Shown piece by piece: positions 1-10,893 of a stretch of DNA of 41,238 nt (positions are counted from its first letter, which is position 1; the number at the start of each line of letters is the position of its first letter). The translations under genes were made by a program, and so were the position numbers. A model generated the notes under the pieces. It did not search any database and was not told where the DNA came from. It saw only the letters and a list, made by a program, of their open reading frames with translations. Origin of the DNA: Pelargonium nanum. Its lineage: Eukaryota > Streptophyta > Magnoliopsida > Geraniales > Geraniaceae. The stretch lies in contig JAYMTF010000284.1 in assembly GCA_036897485.1 (NCBI GenBank), positions 1 through 41,238 of the forward strand. Reading direction: 5' to 3'.

Positions 1-334
1 AAACGCAATTTAATTAAAGGAAAACAATGAGTTTTTTTTTTTTTTTTTAGTCCATATTGTCACCTCTAGTCTTAACGCCACAATCTAAACAAACTAATGA
101 TCATTTCAATCATTAAATCTTGTACTTATGGTTGCATATACAATAACGTCACAATTTTTTTTAACCTGTACATCTATGGCTTATCATCTGTAAAGATCTT
201 GACTGATATCAAATGTACAGTAAAAATATACACAAGAATTCAATATGCCCATACCTCTTATTTCTGAACCATCTGTTTTAGCATCATCTTCTTCTTCGTG
301 TGACTCTAGCTGTGGTTATTGACATATTGTTGCA
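1..334. other. AT-rich flank downstream of the DUF1350 gene
   Basis: AT-rich sequence with a poly(T) run near 33-49. It lies beyond the stop codon of the minus-strand gene ending at 335, so it includes that gene's 3' UTR. I see no coding or structured feature. Confidence 0.5.
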
Positions 335-3300
335 TCATGGCCTCAAAGCCTTTGGACCTGAATTTGCAGCCATCCAAGATGCAATCACACCTACAAGAAG
401 GTTCACGTCCTTCGATATTTCTGCGCGAAAGTTCTTTGAGTCCACGCCGAAGGTATTGCCTACTTCTTTCGCAACGTTCTCCCACGGTGTCCCCATAGTT
501 AGGTTTGTCAAAAGCTCGCTCCCGCGACTCACTGCGTCCGCCATTCCTGGCGGAACGTCTGGGAGTGCCTGTAAATGGATTTGACAAAGTAAATTACTTA
601 CTTATTCCATTTAAAGCCGGAGGAGACTTTTACCAATGTGGGATCTCAGGAGTCTGCTAGAGCTGGCAAATTGGCCAACAACCCTATAAAAACAAACCCA
701 GGCCAGCCTGCAAAAGGTGACCCGAGGATGTTTTTGGTCCGTCCTGCTTAGACCCAGTTCCTGGCTGCAACTTACTTTGCTTACAAAATGAGTCGTAGCA
801 TGTGGGCAATCACCACCCTGCCCCGATATCCTGAGCACAAACCTTCAAAAAGTGGCTTGATAATCATACTCGGTGTTTTTTTTTTGGCCCAAGCCAGGTC
901 CGCCGGCTCATTTGTTAGTTCTACTTATTAGTTATTACTACTTTTGTAGAGAGATTGTTTTTCTTACACTAACCTAGGAGTGTAAACAAGCCGAGCCTTT
1001 AACGAGTCACTCGAGCTCGGCTCACTAAATATTTGGTTTGAGCTTGAGCCAAATTCAAACATAGGTTGAGGCTCGTTTAATAAACGAGTTGAGCTCAAGT
1101 CAAGCTTTATGAGGCTTGATAAGCTCGCGAGCTGGTTCATTTATTAATGTTTAATAAATTAATACTATATTAAATATATAATTTCATAATATAAACATGT
1201 AGCGACTTGTAATGTCTTGATACTATCGACATTAAAAACCTTCATTTCTGCTAATTGCCATGTACTAATGATTATATTTTAAATTTTAATAAATTTTACT
1301 TTATGATAAATTGTCTACTAGTCTAACCGAGCCGAGCTTTAACTTTTTATTTTTACCGAGTTGAGCTCGAACCTTAATCTATAAACTCGTTCGGGCTCGA
1401 ACATACTCGAGTTGGGTAAAAAAGTATGAGCCGAACCCTAACAGTTTTAGACTTTTTCGACTATGTTACACTTCTACATCAAACCTATGACCTCAAGGTC
1501 ACGAGGCAGCAACCTTACTGTTGCGCCAAGGCTCACTCCTTCTACTCAAAATTGAAAAAGGAACTAAATACAAATAGGCTACTCACAACTGTGTTCCACA
1601 AATATCTATTATATCCATCAAAGTCATGGAGATATGTGAGGTTAGGTTTTGGTATTACCTGTTGCAAAGGAAGATTGTGGTCTCCGGGCAAAGATCGAAT
1701 TGACATGTCAAGCATTGAGCTGACGGCTGAACCCGAACTGAGAACTTCTGCTAAAGTAGATGTTTCGTCGATTATATCGTCCTTGAACTTTATCAGAAGG
1801 TTCCTAGAGACGCCATAGTACGACCTTATCTGAGAATTATCGAGCATCAATAGTAGATAAGCATATTAAGTTAACATGGAAAAATCTACTAAGAAACGAA
1901 CATAGTAGAGGAGGAGAGTATGAGCAGAATATTTTAATGAGTTATGATAAAGAACTCGTGTCATGTAGTCGCCCCCAACATTATTTGAGAAATGGCTTGA
2001 TTGTTGTTGTGTACGTTTTAAACGGTAACAAATTTGCAAAGTACAATATGGAGTTGAAGTTTAGATCATAAAAAATTTCAAAATCGTTTATTGCTACGTT
2101 CATCATATAATGAAAGGCGTTCATGAAGTGGGTGTAATCAAGCACATTACGACAATATAACAGGTGAAAATCAAATGCATGGAAGTCGTATAATTGTATA
2201 AGAACCAACCACAGATATATAACTGAATCTAATAACCCATAAAGAGTTAAAGTGATACATACAAGTCGTCGAGTTTCTTCGGGTTTTGGACTAAAATCTT
2301 CTCTTCCCTTTGCCAAGTCCATGTACAATGGAGGGAGTTGCTCGACCAAGGGAAGAACTTGCTTCATTATGGGAGGGCTGAGGTTCTCTAATTGCTTTAT
2401 GGTCATCTCTGCCTGCACATATAAAAGGACGGCTATTTGCATCAACTTCTAAAGTTGAAATTCTAGAAGCATTACTTCCATCAACCACGAGAAAAAGAAC
2501 AAGGTACGAACAGATTCTCACCCCAAGACGGATAGTTGGTGAGGTTGCTAATTGTGACAAAAGTGGTCCCATGCTTTGGGCCATTGGCACAACCACAGGT
2601 GAGAACAAAGGGACAGCTAAACTTGCTTCCTGCAAAATCGAGATAACAATTTATGTCATTCACTTTCTTTCTCCCTCCAACAAGTTTAGTCACACACACT
2701 CGAGTTTCAAAGGCATCGAAGTACCTTATTATTGAATGAGATTAGCACGTTCCCATTTCTTTGCACGGCGTATCTTGATCCTGTTCAAAAGGTATACCAA
2801 CTCTGATGAGTTACTGCAAACCAAACCAGTTACGGCCTTAGCATTAGAATATAACATGCTCTTATGTAGTACCTATCAGTAAGTGGATTACAGATCCCAA
2901 GGAATGGCCGATTCCAAAAGTCGGAAGATCTTGCACCTGCACAAGAAAGCATGTATAAGCTTTCATTTTCTACAAGGGGAAAAATAATTATAACTATACC
3001 GACCCTGCAGATTACAATCTAGAACTCACAGTTTCTTGCAGAAACCGATAACACCTATCGAATTTAAACTGCACTTCATCTGCAATTAAGAAGTGATCGA
3101 ATCCGCTGGCATATGGTGTCGCAATCACCAAAACACCCCTATATCAAAAAAAAGTTCATGTTTATTTCCTTAGTTCTAGCATTCAAGCATAGAAGAAATG
3201 GAAATGGATTAATCATCATGTCAGGTCAATGAACATCTTATAATCTATATACCTTAAAAATAATGAGCTAGGGGCTTAAGGTGAAAGACATTATTAAAAG

Positions 3301-5559
3301 AGTGCCACATAAACTTCTTCAACAACATCACCATCCCAAGTAAATACTTGATAAGTACTTAGTTCAAGACGAGCACCCAAAGTAATCTAATATAGCTACT
3401 CACTCTTCTGCAAGGCGCTCAAGAAACAACCGGTAGGTTAGTTGAGGGGCAGCTCCAACAAAGATGCCACCAATAAAATGCACAACTGCTCTGGGTCTTG
3501 AACTTTTCGGTTTGAGAACCCATGCTCCCTGAGAATTATAATAGCAAAAAAAAAAAAAAAACATTAAATTTGTTACTACTCACTAGTATATGTCGCTGCC
3601 AAACATACGAGCCATAGCTAGTCAGATGCATATTCCAAGACATGCTTCAAATTTGATACTCAACATGTTAAACTCAAGAGAAGTTAAGTTATACAGGATT
3701 AATGGTTTAATGACTGAAATAGGAAAATCTTTAGGCTAGTCCACTATAACAAAGACATTTTCAAATGAAAACATTTCTTCAATTGGACATTAATCATTTG
3801 CACATTGTTATTTTTCTCCTTTTATTTTCGAACTTTTAAGAGTATTTTGATTGGAGAAGTTAAATTATTCATTACAAATCCCAAAACACATTTGTGAGCA
3901 TAAAAGTTAATGCAGAATCATAAGGTACTCTGCAAAAATCAAATCAAACCAGACCTCTACTTCACTCCAATCTTGTGATCCACCCCAACCACCTTGCGAT
4001 ACCTTTGCAGTCTCTGTAAGCAATCTGCAAACACGAAAAGAAAAGGTATTGATCTCAGTTTGCATTTAGCCTGATATAGACACAGGACTCAATATCTAAA
4101 AACCAAAGAAACGCAACAAGTTCAAATTTAAATGACATGACAACTTTTCATACATCCACATGCCAATATTTAACATGAAGTCGTAACAATTAGATTATCA
4201 TATTCCAACCACAACATCCACAGGATTGGTCAAGTCCATGTTTTTCTCTTTCAATCAATGCTTCTCTTTTCATATCGGACTCAGGACACAGGCTAATAGT
4301 CATACTTAGTTACTAACATATAGTCCATGTAGCACTTGAACCTAGGCCTTACAAAACGAAGCTATTTGATTCTTAGCAACTCAATATATCGTCGATTTAT
4401 GACTTGAACCTAGGTCTTACAAAGTGAAGGTATCCGATTCTTAGCAGCTCTACATATTGTCCATGCAGTACTAAAACCTATGCCTTACAATTTGAACCTA
4501 TTTGATTCTAAGTAACTCAACCAATTTGCTAATTCTATATACCTGCATATCGTCTATGTAGGACTCGAACTAGGCCTTACAAATTAGTGAAGCTATCCAT
4601 TTCTTAGCATCTCAACATATCCTCTGTGTAGGACTCAAACCTAGGCTTTACAAAGAAAAGCTATTCGATTCTCAGCAACTCAACATAACATCCATGTAGG
4701 ACTCGAACCTAGGCCGCCAAACAAACCAAAGCTATCTGATTCTCAGCAACTCAACATATTTTCCTTGTAGGACTCAAACCTAGGCTTCACAGAGCAAAGC
4801 TATTGATTCTAAGCAACACAATATATCGTCCATGTTAGACCTTACAAAGCTAACCTGTTCGTTTCTTAGCAGCTCAACATATTGTGCCTACGCCTAACAA
4901 TTCGAATCTATTTCATTAGTAGCCACTCGACATATATGCTAATTTCATTTACAATTAATTTTCCGCTTACAACTTTTCCAGTTGTTGAATGATAAACAAA
5001 TAAGTATAATTATACATCAAAAACCTCACAAAATCCAGAAAACAAGAACAACAAGCCATCGACCTATTTGATTCTTAGCTACTCAATTTACTTTTCCAGC
5101 TTTTGAATCATACATCAAAAACCTCCAAAATCCAGAAAACAAGAACAACAAGCCATCGACCTATTTGATTCTTAGTACTCAGTATATTTTTCCAACTTTT
5201 GAATCATAAACAAATTACTATAATCACACATCAAAAACCTCAAACACAATCCAGGAACAAAAAAACAATTACAACAATCCATCAGAAGATTCATGATTAT
5301 ACCTCTCAATCTCACCATACAGTTGAATTCCATCCGATTGTGGTCGATTCCTTCCACTATCATCACCACCACCACCACCACCATCATAGCTACAGCATAT
5401 TCTCTTCCTCCTTGCACGATTCTGCAGAAGCTGATGAGAACCGAAGAAGCTTCTAGAATTTGCTCGACCTCGAGACTGAGCTAGCTTAGTCTCGCATCGA
5501 AGACTCACTTGTGGAAAGAGATTGGTAAGAGAAGGCCAAGTCCACAGCGAACTCGCCAT
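335..5559 (-). CDS. DUF1350 alpha/beta-hydrolase-like plastid protein
   Basis: Ten exons on the minus strand: 5303-5559, 3955-4024, 3404-3528, 3030-3138, 2873-2936, 2725-2780, 2522-2629, 2263-2412, 1659-1829, 335-568. They join to 1344 nt (447 aa plus stop) with GT-AG introns throughout. The protein resembles the DUF1350 family of plants and cyanobacteria. The first 60 or so residues are rich in Ser, Arg and Gln, like a chloroplast transit peptide, followed by a Gly/Asp run. A nucleophile-elbow motif GIGHSLGS sits at about residues 195-202 (Ser199), as in alpha/beta hydrolases. A substrate is not known to me. The MASSLW start is the first ATG of the open frame. Intron 1 (4025-5302) and the last intron (569-1658) are swollen by repeats. 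Family assignment is firm; hydrolase activity is inferred only from the motif. Confidence 0.9.
658..930. repeat. MITE-like fragment with hAT-type end (last intron of DUF1350 gene)
   Basis: The sequence from 658 begins TAGAGCTGGCAAATTGG, the terminal motif shared by several better-preserved elements in this window. The following 250 bp is more GC-rich than its surroundings. No clear matching right end is visible, so the boundary is a guess. Confidence 0.35.
975..1436. repeat. GAGCCGAGCTCG-rich repeat, probable non-autonomous DNA transposon
   Basis: Starts TAGGAGTGTAAACAAGCCGAG and contains many self-complementary stretches (cgagctcgg, gagctcaag, ccgagccgag). Both ends are rich in GAGCTCG words and the middle is AT-rich, an arrangement typical of degenerate hAT-like MITEs in plants. 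It lies in the last intron of the minus-strand gene and has no coding potential. Confidence 0.45.
1865..2010 (+). mobile_element. LINE 3'-end relic in an intron, antisense to host gene
   Basis: Read on the plus strand this stretch encodes fragments resembling the reverse-transcriptase C-terminus of plant L1-type LINEs (around KLTWKN) and ends in a run of TTG/GTT triplets. The same ttaacatggaaaa word and the same ending (gatggcttg-like plus ttgttgttgt) occur in a second relic at 12905-13170. It sits in intron 8 of the DUF1350 gene. Confidence 0.5.
4305..4960. repeat. Minisatellite, about nine units of roughly 70 bp (intron 1 of DUF1350 gene)
   Basis: Units repeat the order: tcgtccatgtaggactcgaa, cctaggccttacaaag, gaagctatttgattcttagc, aactcaacatat. 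Copies are diverged and some are shortened. Read on the minus strand, most units contain a GGTTCGAGTCC-like word, which resembles the B box of a tRNA-type pol III promoter (clearest near 4690-4720; variants near 4326, 4395, 4560, 4628 and 4765). I see no matching A box. Confidence 0.75.
5014..5206. repeat. Two-copy tandem repeat of about 95 bp (intron 1 of DUF1350 gene)
   Basis: A block starting tcaaaaacctc and running through agccatcgacctatttgatt to cttttgaatca occurs at about 5018-5110 and again at 5114-5206. A partial third start follows near 5229. The core ctatttgattcttag is shared with the neighbouring 70-bp minisatellite, so the two arrays probably have a common origin. Confidence 0.75.
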
Positions 5560-6111
5560 CTTCTCAGTAGCTTCGTTTTAGCGATCAATCCAATTATCGA
5601 GCCTTCGTATTTTTCTCTTTCTATGCCATTTTCTTTCCTATTTTCTCACTTACCAAACAGAAGAAAAAGACTCACACTTTCCAGATTGATTTGGTTCTGT
5701 TGTTGAGGCTTTCGTGTCTGTCCAAAATTGGTGAAGAAAAAGTCAAAATTTATAATACAGACAAGAGGGTGTGAAATGACCGTATAGTCCCTGAGCGCCG
5801 GAACAGATCATTGTCGTTCGCTAACTTGACAGTTTCGTCATCAGCACGGTACTGACTGGAATTAAAAATAAAATTATACTTTCACTGCCATTTTTGTTCA
5901 CCAATTATTAAGATTAAAACATTTTGGTTAATATGATTCTCTAATTATGTAATAGAGAAAACAAAAATGGTCTATAACATTAAATATATTTGATTTTTTT
6001 ATTAATTAAATTGACGTGACTTAAAAAAATTACATAAGTGTTGCATGGGAAAACGAAGAATTATTTTAGAACGGAAAAAAATATATACTTGTAATATGTT
6101 TGCACGAAGAT
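5560..6111. other. Upstream region of DUF1350 gene
   Basis: Contains the presumed promoter and 5' UTR of the minus-strand gene starting at 5559. It is pyrimidine-rich on the plus strand near 5600-5700 and AT-rich beyond 5850. I see no coding sequence or certain regulatory element. Confidence 0.4.
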
Positions 6112-6213
6112 AGTATAGTTGAGTTTTCCCAGCTCTATAAAAAAAAAGACAGTATAGTTGAGTTTTCCCAGCTCTATAAAAAAAAAGACAGTATAGTTGA
6201 GTTTTCCCAGCTC
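6112..6213. repeat. Three perfect-phase tandem copies of a 39-bp unit
   Basis: The word agtatagttgagttttccc starts at 6112, 6151 and 6190, so the period is exactly 39 bp. Each full unit carries gagttttcccagctctataa followed by poly(A). Because 39 is divisible by three, the array creates a repetitive open frame that should not be read as a gene. It lies between the DUF1350 and GRAM genes. Confidence 0.9.
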
Positions 6214-6352
6214 CCGCATTTTCACCATGAAACGTTGATTTTGAATTTGGATTTTAGATTGAATACGAGTCAAATCTTTTTGGATTTGGATTTGAAATAG
6301 TTTAACCCTATATCCCGACCCCAGAAAGTGAGTAAAATGTATGGGTTTGTAC

Positions 6353-6616
6353 CCAACCCAAAAATTGACGAAAACGTAGATTGGGCAGCGGACACACACA
6401 TTTATACCCGACAATACAAGCCGGATTTGTTAATGAGCCAGACTACTTTGCATTAGCTCTAACGAGTCTCATCTCACAAACCCAGAAAACGACAAAGATG
6501 TAAATTGAGCGGCGGACACCCACAGCCCAGGTATACCGTATACCTAACAATAGGAGTTGTAGGTCTAAATGAGCCAAACTACTCTACGTTAGTTCTAACA
6601 AGTTTCATCACGCAAC
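6353..6616. repeat. Two-copy diverged tandem repeat of about 130 bp
   Basis: Copies at roughly 6353-6479 and 6480-6616 share the order: cag/cggcggacac, tatacc, aacaata, gagccagactac, ttagctctaacga and gtctcatc. Divergence is moderate. The region is just downstream of the GRAM gene. Confidence 0.65.
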
Positions 6617-6995
6617 TTAGTGATAGGCAAGGCCTGATAAAAAGTAAAGCCTGAGTTTTTGCCACGCATGTGGCCCAAATTACAAGGTCTGCCTTGCAAT
6701 CGCGAATTCAGATCCATATGGTCAGCTCTAATGCAAAAAGGTGCACTTGATTCCCCAAAAATGCATATAAAACTGCTAGAACTTGAAGACCAAAAATTTA
6801 TATTCAAAAACAGAATCCATACACTGGTAGATGATAATGACAATTGCAGATATTATATACAAACCATAGCTTGGTGATCATAGACAACTTACTTAAACTG
6901 AACCATATATGAAACATAAAGATCTGAAGTTAAGTACAATGCATTATTTATGTAACCTTATTTATCATCATTATATAAGAACTTTATTATTCAGA

Positions 6996-9576
6996 TTATA
7001 TGGAGTTTTCAGCAGGTTGAGACTGGTACGTGCGTCGCCTCATCTGAGAGTCTGTGGTCGGCTGCTGCAAGAAGATTTTGGTTGGATCATTTGGATCAAC
7101 GTATCTGCGAAAACAAAAGTATCATCAATTTGACCGAATGAGAGAGGTAAACAGTTTACAAATGAGAAAAATGGCCAGTCAAATCGTTTATAAACGGGTC
7201 ATGTTTGTGTTCCGCAATTCAACCCATATTATAATCGGGTTGGATTCAAATTGACCCCTTTAAACACCAAATAGGGATCACCACCACCCCTACCCCTAAC
7301 TTTGAGTTTTTGATGATTCAGTTCATGTCGTTATGTGACATTGATGGGGCTACGAGGCATTGTCGTGACATTTAAAATAAATAAATAATAAATGTCACGC
7401 CAATGCCACGTCATCAAAGCTATCAACAACAAACTCAAGTTCAGAAACCATTTCAACCTTTTTAAAATTCAGAAACTAAATCATCGACTTTTCAAATTTC
7501 TGAGTATATCTCAACTTTGAAAATATAACTTACGCGTGTCTCATCATATCATCAACTGGAGTTTGAGCCGCTTGTAGAGGATCCATGCGTGGTTGTGAGT
7601 GTGCGGCGAATTGCTGATTATACTGTCTCACTGATTTAATCAGGTTGAAGAACAGCGGAACAAAGGTTCCACAGCCTCCTTCCTTGAATAAGATCTTGAA
7701 AGTGTGAGTGGAGTAGAGAGCGCTGTTCTGGTTTTCGGGAACCACCTAAAATCAGCCGCATTGAATCATCAGAATCTCTGAATCAGGAGAAGCAACCAAC
7801 AATAGAAGGCCTCTCAAATCTAGATGATATACTTACAGGATCCACACGACCAGATATATTGTTGCAGTGGAATATTGGTTGGCTAAATTTTTCGCCATGG
7901 ACGTACAGCTGCAAAACAATGCAACTTGTTGATGAGTGAAATGAGAATGTAAGCAGATAGATAGGGTTTTTTAATGTCAAACAACCATGGCAAATTTATA
8001 GATAGACCTAGCAATTTGGACCCTAAATTCGATACACATTTTTGTGGGTTTGAGTTGCATAAAATAGGCCCAATTCATTTTCGGGTCGGACAACCCACAC
8101 TTAACCCTCACATTTTCTATGTATAACTTGTAGCGCGAAACCCCCACCTCTTGAAGGCAGGTTAGGGTTTGGTCTTTTCAACCCGAACCCGAAATCCAAA
8201 TTGCCAGCTCTAGTAGCAGAGATGATAATTTTCACAACAATTGAAATTACTGAAGCAACCTGAGAAATACTTGCACACAGATTGGATCTAAATCTCATAC
8301 ACTCGTGTTAAACTGCTTAGCAATCATTTTACAACAAAGAAATATGGAGCTAAGCAAGTAACGACATCACATACCAGTGGCATGTCAAATGCAAAAAAGT
8401 TTCCAACAGGCTTGACTGCAACAAATACCATCCTTATATTTGACAGATAGATTGTGCCCTTAGCTTTAACACGACCTCCTTGAGTGCTGTTAAGGAAACA
8501 GATACAAATTAAGAAAGTCTAACAAAAAACTACAATGCATAGTAAAGAAAGAAATTGTCACAACATATTGCAAAACAATTTGGCTAATTAGCATACAACT
8601 ACTCAGTATTCATTGACCACTAAGGAACCTATCGCATCAAAACAAGTCCTCAAAGCATCCATTACAAAGTCACGGAGTTCAAATTACTTGAACAAGACAT
8701 CAATGTGTAATCTTCATATATTGGCGTCTTCATAAAAGCCTAATCCACATGCATTCAAGATTCATCATTACTGAAACTCTACTCAATGAGTCCTAAAACA
8801 CAATTGTACCGCATCGAAAACAAATCCTTGAAGCATTCATTACAAAGCCACATAATTCAAATGACTTGAACATCACACAAAGTGTGTAATCCTGGTATAT
8901 TTCCAGATAAGAAACCTATCACATCAAAACAAGTCCTTGTAGCATCCATTACAAGGTCACGGAATTTAAATGACTTGAACAAGACATCAATGTGTAATCT
9001 TGGCATCCTCACAAAACCCTAATCCACATGCATTCAAGATTCATCATTACCGAAACTCTACTTGATGGGTCCTAAAACACAATCGTATCACATCAAAAAC
9101 AAATCCTTGAAGCATTCATTACAAAGCCACATAATTCAAATAACTTGAACATCACACAAAGTGTGTAGCCCTGGCATCCCAAAACCCTAATCAGCATTCA
9201 TTCAATGTTCATCACTACAGATTTACAAAACTCCCCAATTAGACCTGAAACACAATGAGTCATGACTCATTGATTTAACCTAATTGGATCAAAAATATTT
9301 CAAATAATCAAATCTAATTTCTCAACAAAACAACGAAAACACGAAACATCATCAACCTTAAGCAAAATTAAGGCGGTGGAATTGGGATATCCATAGCACA
9401 TGATCATCATTATCATAATCATCATCAAAAAACACAAATTATTTTCAGAAAATGAGAAGAACAAACCCTGGAATCTTATCGATCTCGAACTCAACGCCGT
9501 CTCTGGCCAGCACGAACATCTCGTTCACGAAAGCGACCGGCAAGCCATTATGGTACAACTGAGGATTCAGAGCCAT
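6996..9576 (-). CDS. GRAM domain / WW-domain-binding protein 2-like (UPF0664) protein
   Basis: Five exons on the minus strand: 9467-9576, 8375-8486, 7837-7908, 7534-7745, 6996-7104, totalling 615 nt (204 aa plus stop). The protein closely resembles the plant WBP2-like family with a GRAM/PH-like lipid-binding fold. Recognisable blocks are the MALNPQLY start, the VKAKGTIYLSNIRMVF core (about residues 45-60), the SQPIFHCNNISG block, the KEGGCGTFVPLF block and a C-terminal MRRRTYQS tail. Exon 2 begins at the upstream AG, giving the conserved Thr-Gln-Gly-Gly junction; the AG inside that codon run would delete it. Intron 1 holds a large tandem repeat and intron 2 a MITE. The gene is head-to-head with XRCC2. 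It is likely a cytosolic membrane-associated adaptor, inferred from the family. Confidence 0.92.
8003..8212. mobile_element. hAT-like MITE, 210 bp (GRAM gene intron 2)
   Basis: Left end TAGACCTAGCAATTTGGACC and right end CCAAATTGCCAGCTCTA are inverted repeats of one another with a few mismatches. The interior is rich in CCCGAACCCG/CGGGTTTG words. The same termini recur at 16675, 18217, 20198 and 31973. No clear 8-bp target duplication survives. Confidence 0.6.
8622..9195. repeat. Tandem duplication of about 290 bp with internal subrepeats (GRAM gene intron 1)
   Basis: The order cctatcgcatcaaaacaagt, catccattacaaagtcacgg, gacatcaatgtgtaatctt, tgcattcaagattcatcatt, cctaaaacacaat, gcattcattacaaagccaca, acacaaagtgtgta is present at about 8622-8911 and again at 8912-9190. 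Each unit is itself two related halves (catccattacaa... and cattcattacaa...), so an older duplication preceded the recent one. Confidence 0.85.
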
Positions 9577-9896
9577 CTCTCTCTGTGTGTCTCGTCCTTT
9601 CTTCTTCGTTGCGATCACAAAAATCTCAAAACCCTAACAAAAATCTGACTGAGAATTGAATTGAAACGAATTGGGTTTAACTAAATTTATGGATTATTCG
9701 GAATTTACAGATAATCAGAACAATCGAGAGATTGACGGAAACAAGTTGCCTTCTTGTTCCTTGTTCTACAACCTTCTGGACTTGGACTTACCTGTAAATA
9801 ATTCTAATTTGGGCTCGGCTCGAAATAAAAATAAACAATTATAGGCCCTTGTCAACGTGTCAAGCCCAGAAATGAATTGAGCAAATATTAGCCCAT

Positions 9897-9906
9897 GCCA
9901 CGTGTC
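9897..9906. promoter_or_regulatory. G-box/ABRE-like element GCCACGTGTC
   Basis: A CACGTG core in an ABRE-like context about 320 bp upstream of the GRAM gene start codon. In plants such motifs bind bZIP and bHLH factors. Function here is inferred from sequence only. Confidence 0.45.
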
Positions 9907-10754
9907 TTTAATACCAAAAACCAACTTCTTCTTCTTTTTTTTTTCTTTTTTTTAAACTAAATACCGAAAACTAACTGAAATTTTGGGCTAAATGAGGTGT
10001 TTTTAAGAGTGTTGATCATCTATATTGATTGAATTGTTGTGACTCCTCAACCGTGATTAGTGAAAAATGAATAAACATTCTAATATGGTTAAGAAAGTGT
10101 TAGTTCGTAATAAAGTTTGACATTTGGTAAAATCATGGACATTTATGTATTGAACATGATTTAACCAAGTGAAATTAGAGCTGATAGGTTGTGCCCATAG
10201 TCGTGAAGGCAAATAACCAGGTGCATGAAATTGGCCTAGTTCACGCACATTCGTTATTTCAGGATACTTCAACTGTGTACTACTTCATATGCTGATGTAA
10301 CAACTTCAAATGTGCCCCACCATCGCACTCGTATGAAAAGAAAATAAGAATAAAGCAAATTTGAGGGATGAAACTAACAAATATAGAAAGAAAATAAACA
10401 TAAAAGAAATTATAAGAAATAAATGTTAAAGAACTCAAGTACACACCTTTCCTCTCGATTTAAATCAATTATGCTTTCTTTATCTTTTATAACTTGAATT
10501 GCCTATTCAAATTATGCATCATGGGTATCAACTAAATCTGACAAATTAGATTCGTATCCGTAAGAATTCAAAATCCAACCCACTTAAATCTAATTCAATT
10601 CGGTCTATCTAATTTTTTGGCCAAATTGAATCGGATTTATCCAACAAAAATATTAAAGCATTAGATGAATTCACACGAATCCACATATTTTACATTAAAA
10701 TCTTAACTCCGATATAATGATTTGTTATAAAATTCAAATTATCACCCCATCCTC

Positions 10755-10780
10755 GGCCCATTTAGCTACGTGAGCCCAAC
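10755..10780. promoter_or_regulatory. Site II-like GGCCCA/AGCCCA pair upstream of XRCC2
   Basis: GGCCCA at 10755-10760 and AGCCCAAC at about 10773-10780. TGGGCY/GCCCA pairs are typical of TCP-regulated plant promoters of cell-cycle, replication and ribosomal genes, which suits a DNA-repair gene. Inference from motif only. Confidence 0.4.
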
Positions 10781-10837
10781 CACCAAAGAATGTTCAAAAT
10801 TACACAATTGTCACGCCACGCCACGCCGTGAAAAAAC

Positions 10838-10845
10838 TATAAATA
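10838..10845 (+). promoter_or_regulatory. TATA box of XRCC2
   Basis: TATAAATA lies 49 bp upstream of the XRCC2 ATG at 10894 and just after a GC-rich stretch. That spacing would give a 5' UTR of only about 20-25 nt. Confidence 0.5.
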
Positions 10846-10893
10846 ACTGATTTTCAGTTACTGTATCAAAATTCAAATGCGTCTGTGACAGTG

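Larger units (their letters stand above)
9577..10837. other. Head-to-head intergenic region between GRAM and XRCC2 genes
   Basis: Holds both presumed promoters. The GRAM side has a G-box (9897-9906); the XRCC2 side has site II-like GGCCCA and AGCCCA words (about 10755-10780). The middle is AT-rich with no coding sequence that I can support. Confidence 0.5.

Noticed and set aside
4305-4960. CRISPR-like regular repeats
   Set aside because: Units are contiguous and diverged without unique spacers, in an intron of a nuclear plant gene.
5199-5456. His-rich plus-strand open frame
   Set aside because: Antisense to DUF1350 exon 1; the His run comes from a CCA/CAC triplet tract that encodes Gly on the real coding strand.
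6061-6414. Minus-strand open frame with a repeated 13-residue motif
   Set aside because: It is produced by the 39-bp tandem repeat, whose period is divisible by three; no other coding signs.
7054-7254. Plus-strand open frames across the last GRAM exon
   Set aside because: Antisense to exon 6996-7104, which has clear family similarity on the minus strand.
10885-10893. Earlier in-frame start for XRCC2
   Set aside because: The codon is GTG; the first ATG is at 10894.
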